From Diphasiastrum complanatum (lineage: Eukaryota; Streptophyta; Lycopodiopsida; Lycopodiales; Lycopodiaceae): a stretch of 64,000 nucleotides of DNA. The stretch is from positions 45,988,338-46,052,337 of the forward strand of contig CM055093.1 in NCBI GenBank assembly GCA_029204225.1. Reading direction: 5' to 3'. Numbering within the stretch: position 1 is the first letter of the stretch; every line of letters starts with the position of its first letter. Both the position numbers and the translations under genes were made by a program. The notes beneath the pieces are model-generated. The model saw only the letters and a list, made by a program, of their open reading frames with translations. It had not been told where the DNA came from and did not search any database. Of this stretch, positions 35,231 through 47,356 are shown in pieces.

Positions 35231-37950
35231 GTTCACTAGATTGTAAGTTTTTATTGATTGTAAAAAACCTCCATTGTCATGTGAATTTCTAATTATGACA
35301 GGGTAACTTTTATGCACGACATTTTTCCTTAGATCAAAACTTTTAAAAGAATCCTTTATTGTAATAGCCAAATGGGTAAGTAGTGAATATGTTCGAAGTA
35401 CAAAGCCCCCAAACTTTGAAACCATTAGATTAAATGTAAATATGAAGAATGCTTTTTGGTATTATCAACCTTTGGGATCGTACGAATTGGACCTAATTGA
35501 ACGAGCCTTCAACTCGTCTTGTGTGGGAAGATAAATATCACGAATGGCATGTAAGAAAATCAACTATGTGAGAGGACAACAACCTAGACCAACCACCAAG
35601 AATGGATGGTCTCTAATATAGATGGGTACATAAAGTCAATTTTTTGCAAGTACATTGTGCTTGACTACTAGTGTCAAAAATGGGTAGCTCATGACACAAA
35701 TTTGGGCTATGTATTGAGCTCTAGTCTAGGAGTTAGATTCCACTTGTGTGTATATTAGGGACATTTTTGCTATAATCTTGTGTCTTTTGCCTATTTGTGG
35801 ATAGCTTTGTCAGATATTTAAATGTCATTGAATTGTGTGCAAATCATTGTAGCGAGTTGTCTGTCTCCCAAATAACCAGAGATCTAGGGTGAATCTTATA
35901 TACAAGCACCTACAAACCATAATCTGTAATAGAGTACGATCCATTGGAATAAGCAAACCCCCCATAAGTAAAAATAATTTATCTAACGAGAATGCTTGTG
36001 AAACACATGCGTACTCAAATTACGGGAGTAAAGAGATTTAGACTTTCAACATATTGATCTAAACCGTTAACTCATTTGATAGATCAAGAATTACTCACCA
36101 TACTTAAGAATCATTGAATTTCCTTATAATCGTCTAACAATATTTGAGTATCCATTTACGATATGTCAATCACAAACATTTAGGCTCTTATAATTCATTG
36201 ATCTAATTCACTACAATCCAAAACCATACTTGATTAGTATAGGATATTGGAATATATGTCCAACATAACTTGAAAAACATAAGAATTATTCTAAAATCTC
36301 TTTCCCTAGGAAAAATAATGGATTTTAAGAATATTCTTCAAACTAGACTCTTAACAAAAGTGTGAGTTATCCAGATTCTACATTCATCAAGTAATCAAAG
36401 ATAAAAGGCATATAAAATAAGGTACTGATAATTGTCTTCAATATTACAAAAATTTAGATTACACTATAATTGAATCTAGACACTTAAAGTTTTGTTGAAT
36501 TTCAAATAATTTCAGATACTATTCTTGGAACCATTAGGATCTACTATCCAGTTGAGCTATCTGAGATACAATCACTAATGAACTGAGTCTATTTCTCCTC
36601 TAAGAAATATTCTAAACCAAGAATAATATATATCCTATGCACATAATTTTTATTGGTGAATCTATATGACTCACAAATCATGATTCTTACAAACAATATG
36701 ATTTAAAATAAACAATTTATGGTGAATTATCTTCACACTGCTCTTTAATCAATTAACTTTATCGAAGAGCAACCAAGCTACTCAAGTTAATTGCCAATGA
36801 TTTAAAAATCTCGAATTTCTAGGTGCAAATCTCAATTATACTAGTACAATACCACCTTTAGATTATTATCCAAATCATTTCTAAGTCAACAAATAAATCT
36901 TCCATAAAAAGATATCTTAACCTAAAAGCAATTGTTCTAAACAATACTTGTCCATATATCTATGTTCAACGATTGATTTAAGTGGACCAAATAAATCCAG
37001 TAACCAAGAATACATAGTAGATCCATACAAGATTAATCATCCATATATGAGTAAAATCTTACTATGACCCAGTACATGTTACGAGACCGTAACTGTACCG
37101 ACCCAACAATACTTCTAGGTGTAGCTAACCACCAAACGACAGAGGACAGTGTGAGTTAGTGACATCTATGCATAGAATGTAGTAGGTACGAGAGCCAATA
37201 ATGCCCACATAGACACATGCACGATAGTTGGGAGCCATGCACTCCTTCAACAGTGGACTATAAATCCTCATCCATTAGTAACCTCACGCATGCAGCATGA
37301 TCGGTGAGTGTGAGTAGCAACTGCCACCTTCGCATTAAAACTCACATTGGGCTAAGAGAGGCATTCTACAAGAGGATGCATTTTATTCAATCATCATACT
37401 TCCATAGTGAAAGCGTCTATGCCTTCCACAATTGCTTATGACAGCTCGAGAAGGTAGTAGAACAAATGTCATTGACTCATGCGTTATCATCTATCAGAGG
37501 TATTAATTCGTGTTATCAATTATCATCCTCATTACAACTTCCACAATGATAATGACTACATCTTACATGGTTGTCTACGACATCTCAAGAATGTAGTAGA
37601 ACGGAAGTCACTAACTCCTACGCTATCAAAAATCATAAGTGTTAATTCATTTTACATCTAAAAGTTACAAGATTCTGGCTCATAGTAGATCTCAGATACA
37701 TTGAAGGTTGTTATTATTCTGACTTTGATTCTTCACTGTCAATTCATTTTGTTTTATCAAATAATTGCGCAACCCACAACACTATAGTTAGGATAACTAA
37801 ATCTAACTACAGGAAACTAAAAACACTCCAATACAAAAATTGAATTCATACAAGAAATATCAGAACACTAAGTTTAAATCATCTCATCCCAACCATCTAT
37901 TTCTATTAGTGGTATCCGAGCTACCTGACTACCATGATTATTTCCAACAG
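35231..37950. repeat. AT-rich repeat region, possible LTR of copia copy C
   Basis: No coding region was recognised. Parts of 35860-37400 are repeated, with divergence, at about 40030-40750: the CATAGTGGAGTA/AATAGAGTACGATCCA area, then CTACTCAAGTTAATTGCCAA and CTAGGTGCAAATCTC. The region ends at a primer-binding motif (37951), so at least its right part may be an LTR of that element. The left LTR boundary could not be placed. Confidence 0.4.
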
Positions 37951-38710
37951 TGGCATCAGAGCCTTAGGTTTCTTCATTAAACTTTATTGTAAATTTAGTT
38001 TGTAGAACTAATGGAGTCATCCTCCAAACTAGAATGATTGAGAAATCGAATGGTGAAAACTTCTATATGTGGAAGTTCAAAATCAAAATGATCCTAATAA
38101 AGAAGGATCTATGGGAGTTGGTGGACGAAACTCTTTCCAAACCAACAAATTTTGATCTCTTAGCAAATGGAAGACTAGAGATGGCAAAGCACTTGCCATG
38201 ATCACCCTGAATCTGAGAGACTCTCACCTCTCATGTAACTTCTTGTAAGACTTCTCATGAAGCCTGAGATATTCTTACCTCTCTATATGCAACACAAGAT
38301 GTTTCAACAAAGCTTTTTCTTAGAAAACAAATTCTACTCATTCAAGATAACTAGGAATACATTTATATGTGATCACATTAACAATCTCAAAGCTTTAATG
38401 AATCAATTATCTACCATTGACTATCCAAGACAGCGATGCAGTCATGACTTTACTTTTAAGTCTTCCAACATCTTATGAGAATTTTATCATGTTTATCGGT
38501 ATGCAACCTGGTCTGACCCTTCAAAAGGTCACTTTTATACACATTCAAGAAGAGATTAGAAGGAAGATGTCTGACTCGTCTACTAAAGACAAAGGTCTAG
38601 CATTGTTCACCAAGAAAATTTATAACAAGAAAGTTCATTTTAAGGCCAAGTCTACTTCTGATACGCAATCTTCACAGTCTTCTCATTATAGTCATGATAA
38701 ACCATTATAA
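37951..38710 (+). pseudogene. Copia copy C: primer-binding site and gag fragment
   Basis: TGGCATCAGAGCC at 37951 is a one-mismatch initiator-Met-type primer-binding site. Gag follows from about 38011: KSNGENFYMWKFKIKMILIK with KKDLWELVDET, frameshifts, then LLSLPTSYENFIMFIGMQPG and VTFIHIQEEIRRKMS, the UBN2-type gag of copia elements. It stops near 38710 with a Ser/His-rich tail. No integrase or RT follows directly. Confidence 0.75.
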
Positions 38711-38954
38711 AAACTAAGCTACAATATTTCTAATTAGAGATGTGAGTAACATATGCAGAGAGAATCTACCAAATGTTGATATATGTTTATGCACTAGATT
38801 ATTCTCATATGTGCATAATTAATATTTTAAGAACCTATTATGTGTTCCTTGTTACTAGGCTTATATTGTATAGTTAAACCAGTCGATGAGCATAGACATA
38901 TGAACAAGTTTTGTTTGAAACAATCACTTACAAATTAATGACTCTTTCTATGAG

Positions 38955-39310
38955 AGGATAACTTATTGACCCGAAGATGTTCGGAGTACGCGGTTTCTTT
39001 CCGCAATTGTCTTGTACTCATCATCACCTGATTTTATACATTCTACATGCTGAATCAATCTATCTTTTTTAATGCGTTCAATATTATGTCAAAATGTATG
39101 TATCCTTGTGATTGTTTTGTAACTGATAAATCTCTTATCGTTTTCTCTGATAATTCAATACTTCATTGTTTGGCTATGAATTCACTTTAGTCCTAACGAT
39201 TTCAAAGTTAGTTGCTAAAAGATTAAATTTGACTTCTGTCATTACATTTTGTTCAATATTGAAATATCATAGTCATGCATTAGGAAAGGAGGACAATTCC
39301 ACTATGCTCG
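38955..39310 (+). repeat. Copia-family LTR 3' fragment
   Basis: The segment with GGAGTACGCGGTTTCTTTCC, TTTTGTAACTGATAAATC and the AGTCATGCATTAGGAAAGG ending is a diverged copy of the LTR end at 25855-26150 and 45415-45710. It lacks the terminal GACA and a primer-binding site. Confidence 0.7.
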
Positions 39311-39353
39311 ATAAGTCGTTTACAACCTTCGATTTGTCGAACCAACTCACTTC

Positions 39354-39573
39354 CTTTTTCTTCCCAATAGAAACTAGCTACATTGTTTTGTATCATTTTG
39401 ATGTTGGAGTTGTACTAGCATTCTTGGCTGGTTCTGCTTATGGAAATAAAGCTAAGGGAGGCTTATTATATTACTCATTCATGATCAAGTCATCAAGGGT
39501 TTGTGATATCTTATGGCAAGATGGAGATATCGATGGAGGCTCATTCGTGATTTTTCATGGTGAAGACATATAA
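39354..39573 (+). other. Unknown coding-like segment shared with 48.4-48.7 kb
   Basis: The frame contains ETSYIVLYHFDVGVVLAFLA, then GSAYGNKAKGG and SRVCDILWQDGDIDGGSFV. A clearly related reading (TSYIVLQYLIVGVVLAFLAG, YILWQDGDGGSF) is encoded on the minus strand at 48.4-48.7 kb within a copia-like element. The VGVVLAFLAG stretch is hydrophobic. I do not recognise the family. It may be a captured host segment or an element-specific 3' region. Confidence 0.5.
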
Positions 39574-40647
39574 AAAAAGGACAAAATGGAGGAGACATGC
39601 AAGCATTGGTTAATTACTCAAATTTATTGCTTGGTTGCTGTTATTTCCCAGAGAGTTCAAAGTTGCAGTCATGGAGGAATCATTGCATTTACATTCTATT
39701 TGGTTATTCATGTTCAGTTTACACAAAACATTAGGTGAATTGTTACCTAACACTAGAGATAAAAGTAAAAAACTTAAAGAAACCAACAATTATAGTCCTA
39801 AATTATCTACAATTTATTGTAGACAATTCATAAATGCTTCTTGGTACAAATACTCTTAGAACATCCAAAATTCTAAGCGTAATAGTTTATTTCATTAGAA
39901 TATCTAGGAGATCCATCAAGATTCAATTGATTTTAACTCGATTATGAGTACCCCAAATACTTGCTTGAGTTAAATGCCCCTAATTCTAGCATTCATGCAA
40001 GAAAATAGCAATTGTCTAATCTCAATAGATTTGTCTGTTTCTAAAATCATTTAAGATCTAGGCTACAAGCCGTACACAAGAGACTAGAACCTATAGTGGA
40101 GTATCATCCACTATAGTAAGCAACCTCTCCATAGGTTTAAGGAGAAGCATCTCAAGATCCTGCTTACAAGACACACACAAAGGAATAACAATGGAGTCAA
40201 ATCTTCCAACAATGAAAAGCTACTGACCACAATCTCCAATAGCATTACCCTTGTGCCATAGGATAGAATGCAAGTGTAGATAGAGGAACTTAGCAATGAA
40301 ATCATATAACTGGAATGGGAGTAGGGCGAGTTCCTATAGGAGGATATAGCCCCTGCTTTACATGCACATTTGCCCATGCAAGCATACAATATTCCCATAC
40401 ATGAAAGTTACTGATGATATTCTACACCATGCCAATAGTCGTCCGAACTCATACAACATGTCACTAGATGTGTGATTGGGTTCTCACAAGGTTATTAATT
40501 ACATTTTTGGCCTAGTCCGCAATAATGAGACACAATTAATCAGAGTGATCCGCCTACTCAAGTTTATTGCTAATGTTCGGAAATCTAAAATGTCTAGGTG
40601 CCGATATCGGTTATACTAGTATACCACCACATTTAGATCTTCTTCTT

Positions 40648-41153
40648 TTGAGTAACTGAAAACTTTGTCTAATGCACTTATGCTAATAAGCAGTGAGTGC
40701 GAGTAGCAATACTCTAATGAACTCTGAAAGAAACCTTCTAAAGAGAAGAATAGTTAAGAGCTTGAACTGATAAGTCTTTTGATGGTCAGTTATTTATACT
40801 AAGTAAATAATGCACGTCCAGTAGGACATATAATCAGGTTGCAGATCGCAATAGCCAGTTGGCCATAATGTGTTGGCATCCATCTAGTTAAGGACTTCCT
40901 AGAAATTTATCTACTATACGGTTAGGGCAAGTCTTAAGCTTCAATTCAAATGGAACAATAATTGTCTTTCATCGACATGGCCGAAGTGGCCGAAGTCATC
41001 GACTTTCGTTGGGGACGTCAATATGTCGAAGCCACCTGTGAGCGATTCTCGAGTACTTCTACAGACAATGTAGAAACACAAGCAAAACTGTAGAATTGGA
41101 TAATAGAGACTAAAGATTGATTATCCGGTCAATAGAAGAATAATCTAACACTC
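40648..41153 (-). repeat. Copia-family LTR 5' part, minus strand (truncated)
   Basis: On the minus strand it starts TGTTAGATTATTC just after a purine tract (ATTAAGAGGGAG), contains TTTACTTAGTATAAATAAC like the related LTRs, and ends abruptly at TACTCAAAAG near 40648. The remaining part is not adjacent; a plus-strand LTR end lies at 38955-39310. Confidence 0.75.
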
Positions 41154-41154
41154 C

Positions 41155-41735
41155 CTCTTAATCTGAATCCATGAATGCATTGAAACTTAGTTTTGCACAA
41201 CATTTTCTGTGTGCATCCAAGCTTATTACTTTAGTAAAAATATCTATTGTCATATCTTGCATTCGACGGTATTGCAAACGCTTCTGACATAGTGATACTT
41301 AATTTCAATGTGCTTACTCCTAGAATGAAATCTAGGGTTGGCTTATAAAGCAATGGCGCTTTGATAATCACAAAATAAAGTTGTCGGAGCATATTGATTC
41401 AGACTGATATCTGAAACTAGGTTTCTCAACCATACTACTTCCTTTGTAGCTTGAGAGGCTGCGATATACTCTGATTCAGTGGAAGATAGAGCTATCGAAG
41501 TTTGCTTGCGACTATTCCATGAAATAGGACCATTGTTGAGAAAGAATGTAAATCCAGAAGTGAATTTACAAGTGTCTACATCTCCTACACAACTTGCATC
41601 TAAATAATCATTGAGAAAATTGAGTTTGTTGTTGTCGACTGCTCCATAACAAATGCAAAATTCCATAATAGCTCGAAGATATCTCATATCTCTGATAAGA
41701 GCCTTCAACGTGTTATACCAAGAGGTCATAAATTC
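41155..41735 (-). pseudogene. Copia RNase H fragment, minus strand
   Basis: The minus-strand frame contains LIRDMRYLRAIMEFCICYGA, then NDYLDASCVGDVDTCKFTSG, PISWNSRKQTSIALSSTESE and YIAASQATKEVVWLRNLVSD, the RNase H end of copia pol, followed by the polypurine tract and LTR at 41153. Upstream, at about 41735, homology stops where a different palindromic repeat begins. Confidence 0.85.
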
Positions 41736-41749
41736 ACACGAGAACACAA

Positions 41750-42170
41750 GAAACAAATATCCACGCACAATACAAAGGAGGTCGTGAGACCAAAAAAATT
41801 TCGTGGATATAGTCATGCATATACGCATGATACGGTCACGTGGATTATCCAAGCGTGGATGTTCCATGTGGCTATCATTTTTGACAACAGTTGTCCATAA
41901 TTCATCGGAGACCGTGAGATTCAAATTGTGTGGATCTTCCACGCCAACTCCAAGAACCGGCAACTAACCTCCGACGACCAAACCCGAAAAGAGAATTTGA
42001 TTCTAGCGTGAATTATCCACGCGTGGATTATCCACGCCATAGTAAGATGCAAAAAAATTAGGCTCGGCTTTTGTGTGGATACTGCGTGGCAAATTATCCA
42101 CGCTTATTTATTTTATCATGCAAAATCCAGAGAGTTGGGGCCGTGGATATGGCATGGATAATTTAAATTT
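41750..42170. repeat. Cluster of GTGGATAATCCAC-type palindromes
   Basis: Short motifs of the form CGTGGATAATCCACG and half-sites (TTATCCACGC, GCGTGGATTATCC, CGTGGATATGGC) recur at least a dozen times in about 400 bp. The layout resembles the sub-terminal arrays of the CACTA element but the motif is different. It abuts the broken copia RNase H at about 41735. Confidence 0.75.
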
Positions 42171-43775
42171 TTTTGACCAAAAAAAAAATTTAGTGCATGA
42201 ACCAAAATGTGGTTCGCTCCTAAATTAGATGTCGACTTCTTTTTCTTTTGTGTGAGAGAGAGAAAAAAAGAGAAAATATGGGAGTGAGGATGAGATGGGG
42301 GTGAATGTGAGTGAGAACTTTGACAGTCTTTTTATGGATATTGATCGTGTTTTGTGTTTTTAGTCCATTGATGGATGTTAGTTGCATGTGTTTTGTATCA
42401 TAATCCTTTAGTATAAATTTTAAGATCTTTTTTGTTTGTGGTGTAGGCTTGGATATAAAAAATGGAAAAAGAGCTGCAAAGGATTGAAAGATCAAGTGCA
42501 TGCAAAATGAAAAGCAAAAAATGCAAAACAATGGAGATACAATAGTAAAGGTAAATTCATATTTATTTTGGTTCATTTGATATTTAGTTGATGACTTAAT
42601 GTGTTATCTATTGATGCATTGTATTGTGGTTTCCATTACTTTCCATTGTGCATTCTAGCATGCAAATCATGTGCTAAAATAGATACATTGCATTGAATTC
42701 ATCAATAGAGACATTTGCATTCAATAGATTTGTATTCAATAGACTATATAGTTGCATTCATGAATTAAGGAGAATTGGTTGAAAAAAAAACTAGAATCAA
42801 TTTTTTATTTATATTGATACTCGAAGATTTCCATGTTGATCCAATCACTAATGAAGAAACTACATGATTGAATATATATAATACTGATAATTTTGATTAT
42901 AAGCATTTGCCAATCCAATAAATAACCACAAAACCATTGCAAAAACATAGACGATATTCTTGCTGTACAATTTTATGGTCTTGAATTCGCTCACCAACTG
43001 CAACCAATTTGTTAAAGTTGAGTACTTTAGGACCCTAAGTGGATCTACACAAGATCCACAAGAGAGATTGGGTGTTTGCTAAACAATTGATTGCAAAAAC
43101 TGATCTAGAATAGCAATTTTGCACATAACAAACAAGAACAATCATAAAGCATAGATCAATTATGAAAATCCGAGTCCACACATGTGAACCACAACCTATA
43201 GTATGGCCTAGAAATAGAGAATGGAAGTTATATCACTTTGATTGCATTTGGATCATAAAAAACTCAATACAAATGTGGAGTAGCTTGAGATTGCCAATAA
43301 GCTCTCAAAAAATTTCTAAGTGTTTACTATGGAGAGCTCACTATATAGAAAAGCCTCTTCCTTTGTAAAGTTAGGTGAAATTCCAACATGTAATAAGGAA
43401 GTTAACCTGGCTTTCTTGCCCTTATTTGCCAACCTAGCCTCATTCCTAGAGTCATGCCAACTAGGTGGCTAGTTGGTCAATCTCTACCACAAATCTAGGA
43501 ATAGGTCCTATATAGTACGTTGGTATATGCTCCTTTGAATATGATTACAATCAAACAAAGGCCAACAGTACAACCTACTGAACCAAGTAAACCAATGATG
43601 GTTGCACGAGCTCAGAAGCAGAAAGAAGTTGATCCAACACCTGCTGAATCTGTACCAGCTAGTGATCTACCTACCGCAACAGGAGTGTAACCAAATCTCA
43701 ACTATGAGAAGAAATACCACAACATAAGGTAGTGGATCAAAGACTTACAAGAAGATGATGCATTAGAAGCCCGCC
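42171..43775. other. AT-rich region, no gene recognised
   Basis: The sequence contains purine-rich and ATTCAATAGA-type short repeats (about 42590-42750) and inverted GTGGATCTACACAAGATCCAC at about 43031-43051. No open frame here shows a recognisable domain. Confidence 0.4.
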
Positions 43776-44215
43776 AAAATTTTAACAGGAGTATTTGTAA
43801 ACATTTATTTGGATGATCTTGGAGTACATAGTGCTGATACAAACCATTTTGGATCATTTGGAAAAAGTGTTTGAATGTTGTAGTAAGTACCAAATTTTCT
43901 TGAATCCAGTAAAATGTTAGATTTGGGTTACTCATCGAGTTGTTCTTGGGCATGTAATATCAAGACATGGAATTGCTAGAGATTGTTCCAAGATCAAGTT
44001 CATTGTGGAGTTACCTCCACCATAAACAATTCAAGGAGTTTACATTTTTATGAGTCATGAGAATTATTACCGAATATTTATTCTATTCTTTGCAGAGTTG
44101 GCATGACCTATATGTAAGCTAGCTATTGTACCAATTTGGACAACTGAGGTGTGTTGAAAGCATTTGAAAAATTGAAGAAAGCCTTAGCTTCTGCACCAAT
44201 CCTACGAGCTCCAAA
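43776..44215 (+). pseudogene. Ty3/gypsy RT fragment, highly decayed
   Basis: Across frames the plus strand reads VFVNIYLDDLGVHSADTNHF (YLDD catalytic box), FECCSKYQIFLNPVKC, RVVLGHVISRHGIARDCSKI and YYRIFILFFAELA, then ILRAPNWTIEFYVSESG. These are consecutive blocks of gypsy reverse transcriptase and the start of RNase H. Stops and shifts are frequent. The fragment ends where a minus-strand copia LTR end begins at 44236. Confidence 0.75.
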
Positions 44216-44235
44216 CTAGACAATTGAATTCTATG

Positions 44236-44472
44236 TGTCAGAAAGTGGTGTGTAGAAGATAGGTCTAGCTCGAAAAGAAACGAATGAAAATAATTCGTGT
44301 GTCTAGAAAGAAAACTTTCCATGCATGGCGAAATAAACTATCTTCATCTTTCCAATGCATGACTACGCCTATCAATTTCAAACAAAACAATAATGATAGA
44401 ATTCACGTTTGAACTTATAGTAACTAACTTTGAGATCGCCATTACTACAGTGATTATGTAGCCAAACAATTT
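44236..44472 (-). repeat. Copia-family LTR 3' end, minus strand
   Basis: The reverse complement matches 45594-45809 closely (AGTCATGCATTGGAAAGATG, then GACACACGAATTATTTTCAT and CTATCTTCTACACACCACTT) and ends in TCTGACA at 44236. It is an isolated LTR tail that joins the gypsy RT fragment. Confidence 0.8.
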
Positions 44473-44479
44473 GGCCTAA

Positions 44480-44620
44480 ATGCGGTCCCTATGCGGCCTC
44501 TATGCGGTCCGTGTAGTGAGGTTGCCGTTCATGAGAGAGAGAGAGAGAACCATCCGAGTGAGAGAGAGAGCATCTGAGTGAGTGAGAGAGAGAGAGAGGC
44601 AATAGCATATTTTGATGCAT
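44480..44620. repeat. CTATGCGG-type unit with short (GA)n runs
   Basis: GGTCCCTATGCGGCCTCTATG and (GAGA)n stretches separated by CATCCGAGTGAG. The TATGCGGCCT motif recurs in the higher-order repeat at 50.7-51.8 kb, so the two loci are related. Confidence 0.6.
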
Positions 44621-44634
44621 CAGTATGCACATGG

Positions 44635-45809
44635 TATTAGATTATTCTCCTTCTTACCAATCGTTTAATCAATTTTAATCTTCATCCGTAGTTTATCCAG
44701 ATATGCGGATTTTCCCGTGTTTTTCTATAGTCTGCAGAATTACAAGTGTTTTTACACAGTCTGCAGAATTACACGGAGTTTACGACAGTGTCTCCTTTTT
44801 CGTCTATCAGAAATCCCATTGAAAATTGCAATGTCTCCTTTTTCGCATTTTTTGCCTGACAGAAATCTCGGGTAAAATCATAGTGTCGCATTTTTGGCTT
44901 TTTCAAAAGAGCCTCAAATGTTAAAAAAATGACTCTAGCAAAGTGTGGGATGAGATTTAAGAGCACCTTCTTCTTTTTCGACTTTGTCGCCTTTTTCGCA
45001 AAAAACCAGACAATGTCGCTTGTGGTGGTTTTAGTTCATTTCTACAGAGCTACAATTTTGGTTTATTTATGCAAACAGAATGTTTATGACCAACTTCACC
45101 GCTTATCAGCAATCAATGACAAGGACCGGATGGATGCCAACGGATCACTAGCCAACTGGCGATCGCATTTGACGACCTAATTTCTTAGTATAAATAGTTG
45201 TTCATATTCATACAGTTTAATCATCATCAGAAGTTGAAGATTATCAGAAGCATTTGAATAGTTAGCTCTCTCTCTCTCTCTCAAGTCTGCGAGCTTGAAC
45301 ACTCATGAGCATTCTAGCTCACTTCTTAGAGTTGTTTTAGAAATTGCTATTGCACTATGGCTTATCAGCATTGCGCTTAATTCAAACTTTTATTTTTAGC
45401 CGTTCAGAGATAACATGGAGTATGCGGCTTTGATCCGCAACTTAATGTACTCATTTACTTTTGTTTTGGTTTTGAATCAATACTATCCTTTATTGCATTC
45501 AGCTTCGTCTCAAAATGTATGCGTTTCTGTATTTCTTCGCGACTAATTATTTGTCTGATAATTTTCGATGCTTAATTGTTTGGCTACGTAATCACTGTAG
45601 TACTGGCGATTTCAAAGTCTATTACTATAAGTTCAAACATGATTTCTGTCACTATTGTTTTGTTTAAAATTGATAGGCATAGTCATGCATTGAAAAGATG
45701 AAGATAGTCTATTCCGCTGTGCACGAAAGGTTTTCTTTCTAGACACACAAATTATTTTCATTCGTTTCTTTTCGAACTAGAGCTATCTTCTACACACCAC
45801 TTTTCGACA
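44635..45809 (+). repeat. 5' LTR of copia copy D (about 1.18 kb)
   Basis: Matches the 3' LTR starting at 47357 through shared landmarks: CTTACCAATCG, TTTTCCCGTGTTTTTCTA, GACAAGGACCGGATGGATG, TATAAATAGTTGTTCATATT. It ends at the first primer-binding site. Internal short repeats (TCTCCTTTTTCGCATTTTT) resemble those of copy A. Confidence 0.85.
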
Positions 45810-45905
45810 TGGTATCAGAGCGAAATCATTACTCTTATTTGATACCGACATGGTATCAGAGCAAAATCATTACTCTTTATCTAATACCGACATGGTATCA
45901 GAGCA
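45810..45905 (+). other. Three tandem primer-binding motifs
   Basis: CGACATGGTATCAGAGC occurs three times, with TGG starting at 45810, 45851 and 45893 (spacing 41 and 42 bp). Each of the first two is followed by AAATCATTACTCTT. Only the first abuts the LTR end. The repeat unit includes the last LTR bases (CGACA), so the LTR/PBS junction itself has been tandemly copied. Confidence 0.9.
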
Positions 45906-46087
45906 ATTTCGTTACTTTATTTGATTCCAATATGATATCAGGAAAGCTCTAATACTTGATATCTTTCGCGATATCAAACTGATATCATACTCTTCAGTTC
46001 TTTTCAACCTTTCAGTATCGTAGAATTGATTGCTTATTGTTGGCATTACCACATCTTAGTGTCATCGATACAATCAACAAACTATGT

Positions 46088-47345
46088 TCCAGATCGATTC
46101 TCAAAGTAAAGCTGGACTTATTGCAGACAAGCTGAACGGATCCAATTATCATTTGTGGAAATTTAAGATGAAGACCTTGCTAATCGCCATCGAATTATGG
46201 GATGTTGTTACAGGTACATAAGTAAAACCTGAAGACGACGACTCAAAGTGGAAATTGAAGGATGGTAAAGCTTTCGTGCTATACGCCTAGCTCTTCGGAT
46301 TCTAACGTTTACTTCAAAGCAATGCAGCAGTCTTTTATCATTATCACTTTGTATGTGGATGATACATTGCTTTTTAACAATAGCATCGATATGATAAAAG
46401 AAGCCAAGACAATGCTATCTTTCGAATTCGACGTAATTGATCTAGGCAAAGCTCATTTCTGCCTTGGTAACAAATCCATAGAGACAGAAAACAGAAGTTG
46501 ACCTACATTACACAACAAAGGTACATCTACAACATTTAAGTCAGATATAATTTGATCAATTACAAGTTAGCTCTCTCGCCAATGGAACCAGGACTCACAT
46601 TGTCAAAGGACCAGTGTCCCCAAACAATTCACGAGAAGCAGCAGATGCATGAGTATCCTTACCATTCTATTATAGGATCTCTTATGTACGTCATGATCTA
46701 TATTAGGCCAAGCATAGCTTTTGCAGTCAACTCACTCGGTCAGTTTATGGCTAATCCTGGTATAACTCATTGGAAGGATCTTATCATAATCATGAGATAT
46801 CTTTGAGCTACCATGGACTTTTGCATTTGTTATGGAGCAGTCGGCAATGACAAGCTCAATTCCCTCAATGGTTACACAGATGCAAGTTGGACAGGAGATG
46901 AAGACACTCATAAATCCACTTCCGGATTTACATTCTTACTCAGCAATGGTCCAATTTTTTGAAATAGTTGCAAGCAATCTTCGATAGCTCTATCTTCCAC
47001 AGAGTCATAGTATATCGCAGCCTCTCAAGCCACAAAGGAAGCAATTTGATTGAGAAACTTACTCTAAGATATCGGTCTGAATCAATATGCTCTGACGACA
47101 TTATTTTGTGATAATAAAAGTGCCATCGCTTTATCAGCCAACCCTAGATTTCATTCCAAGAGTAAGCACATTAAACTAAAGTATCATTTCTTCATAAGCA
47201 AAGTTCTCAACGAATAGGTTAGATTGCAGTACTGTAGAACGCAAGATATGACAGCTGATATTTTCACCAAAGCATTAAGTTTGGAATTACACAGAATATT
47301 TTGTGTAGAACTAAGTTTGAAGGTCAAGGCATTCAAGGATTCAAA
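46088..47345 (+). pseudogene. Copia gag start fused to RT/RNase H by deletion
   Basis: Gag begins near 46088 (QIDSQSKAGLIADKLNGSNY, then WKFKMKTLLIAIELWDVVTG) and at about 46280 passes directly into RT: YTPSSSDSNVYFKAMQQSFI, YVDDTLLFNNSIDMIKEAK (YVDD active site), then SPMEPGLTLSKDQCP and IGSLMYVMIYIRPSIAFAVN. RNase H follows with stops (SSIALSSTES, YIAASQATKEA, DIFTKALSLELHRIFC). The junction removes roughly the part that in copy A spans late gag to mid RT. Confidence 0.85.
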
Positions 47346-47356
47346 TTAAGGGGGAG

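Noticed and set aside
44119-44322. Minus-strand frame of 67 codons
   Set aside because: It lies across the junction of a gypsy RT fragment and a copia LTR tail and is not a gene.
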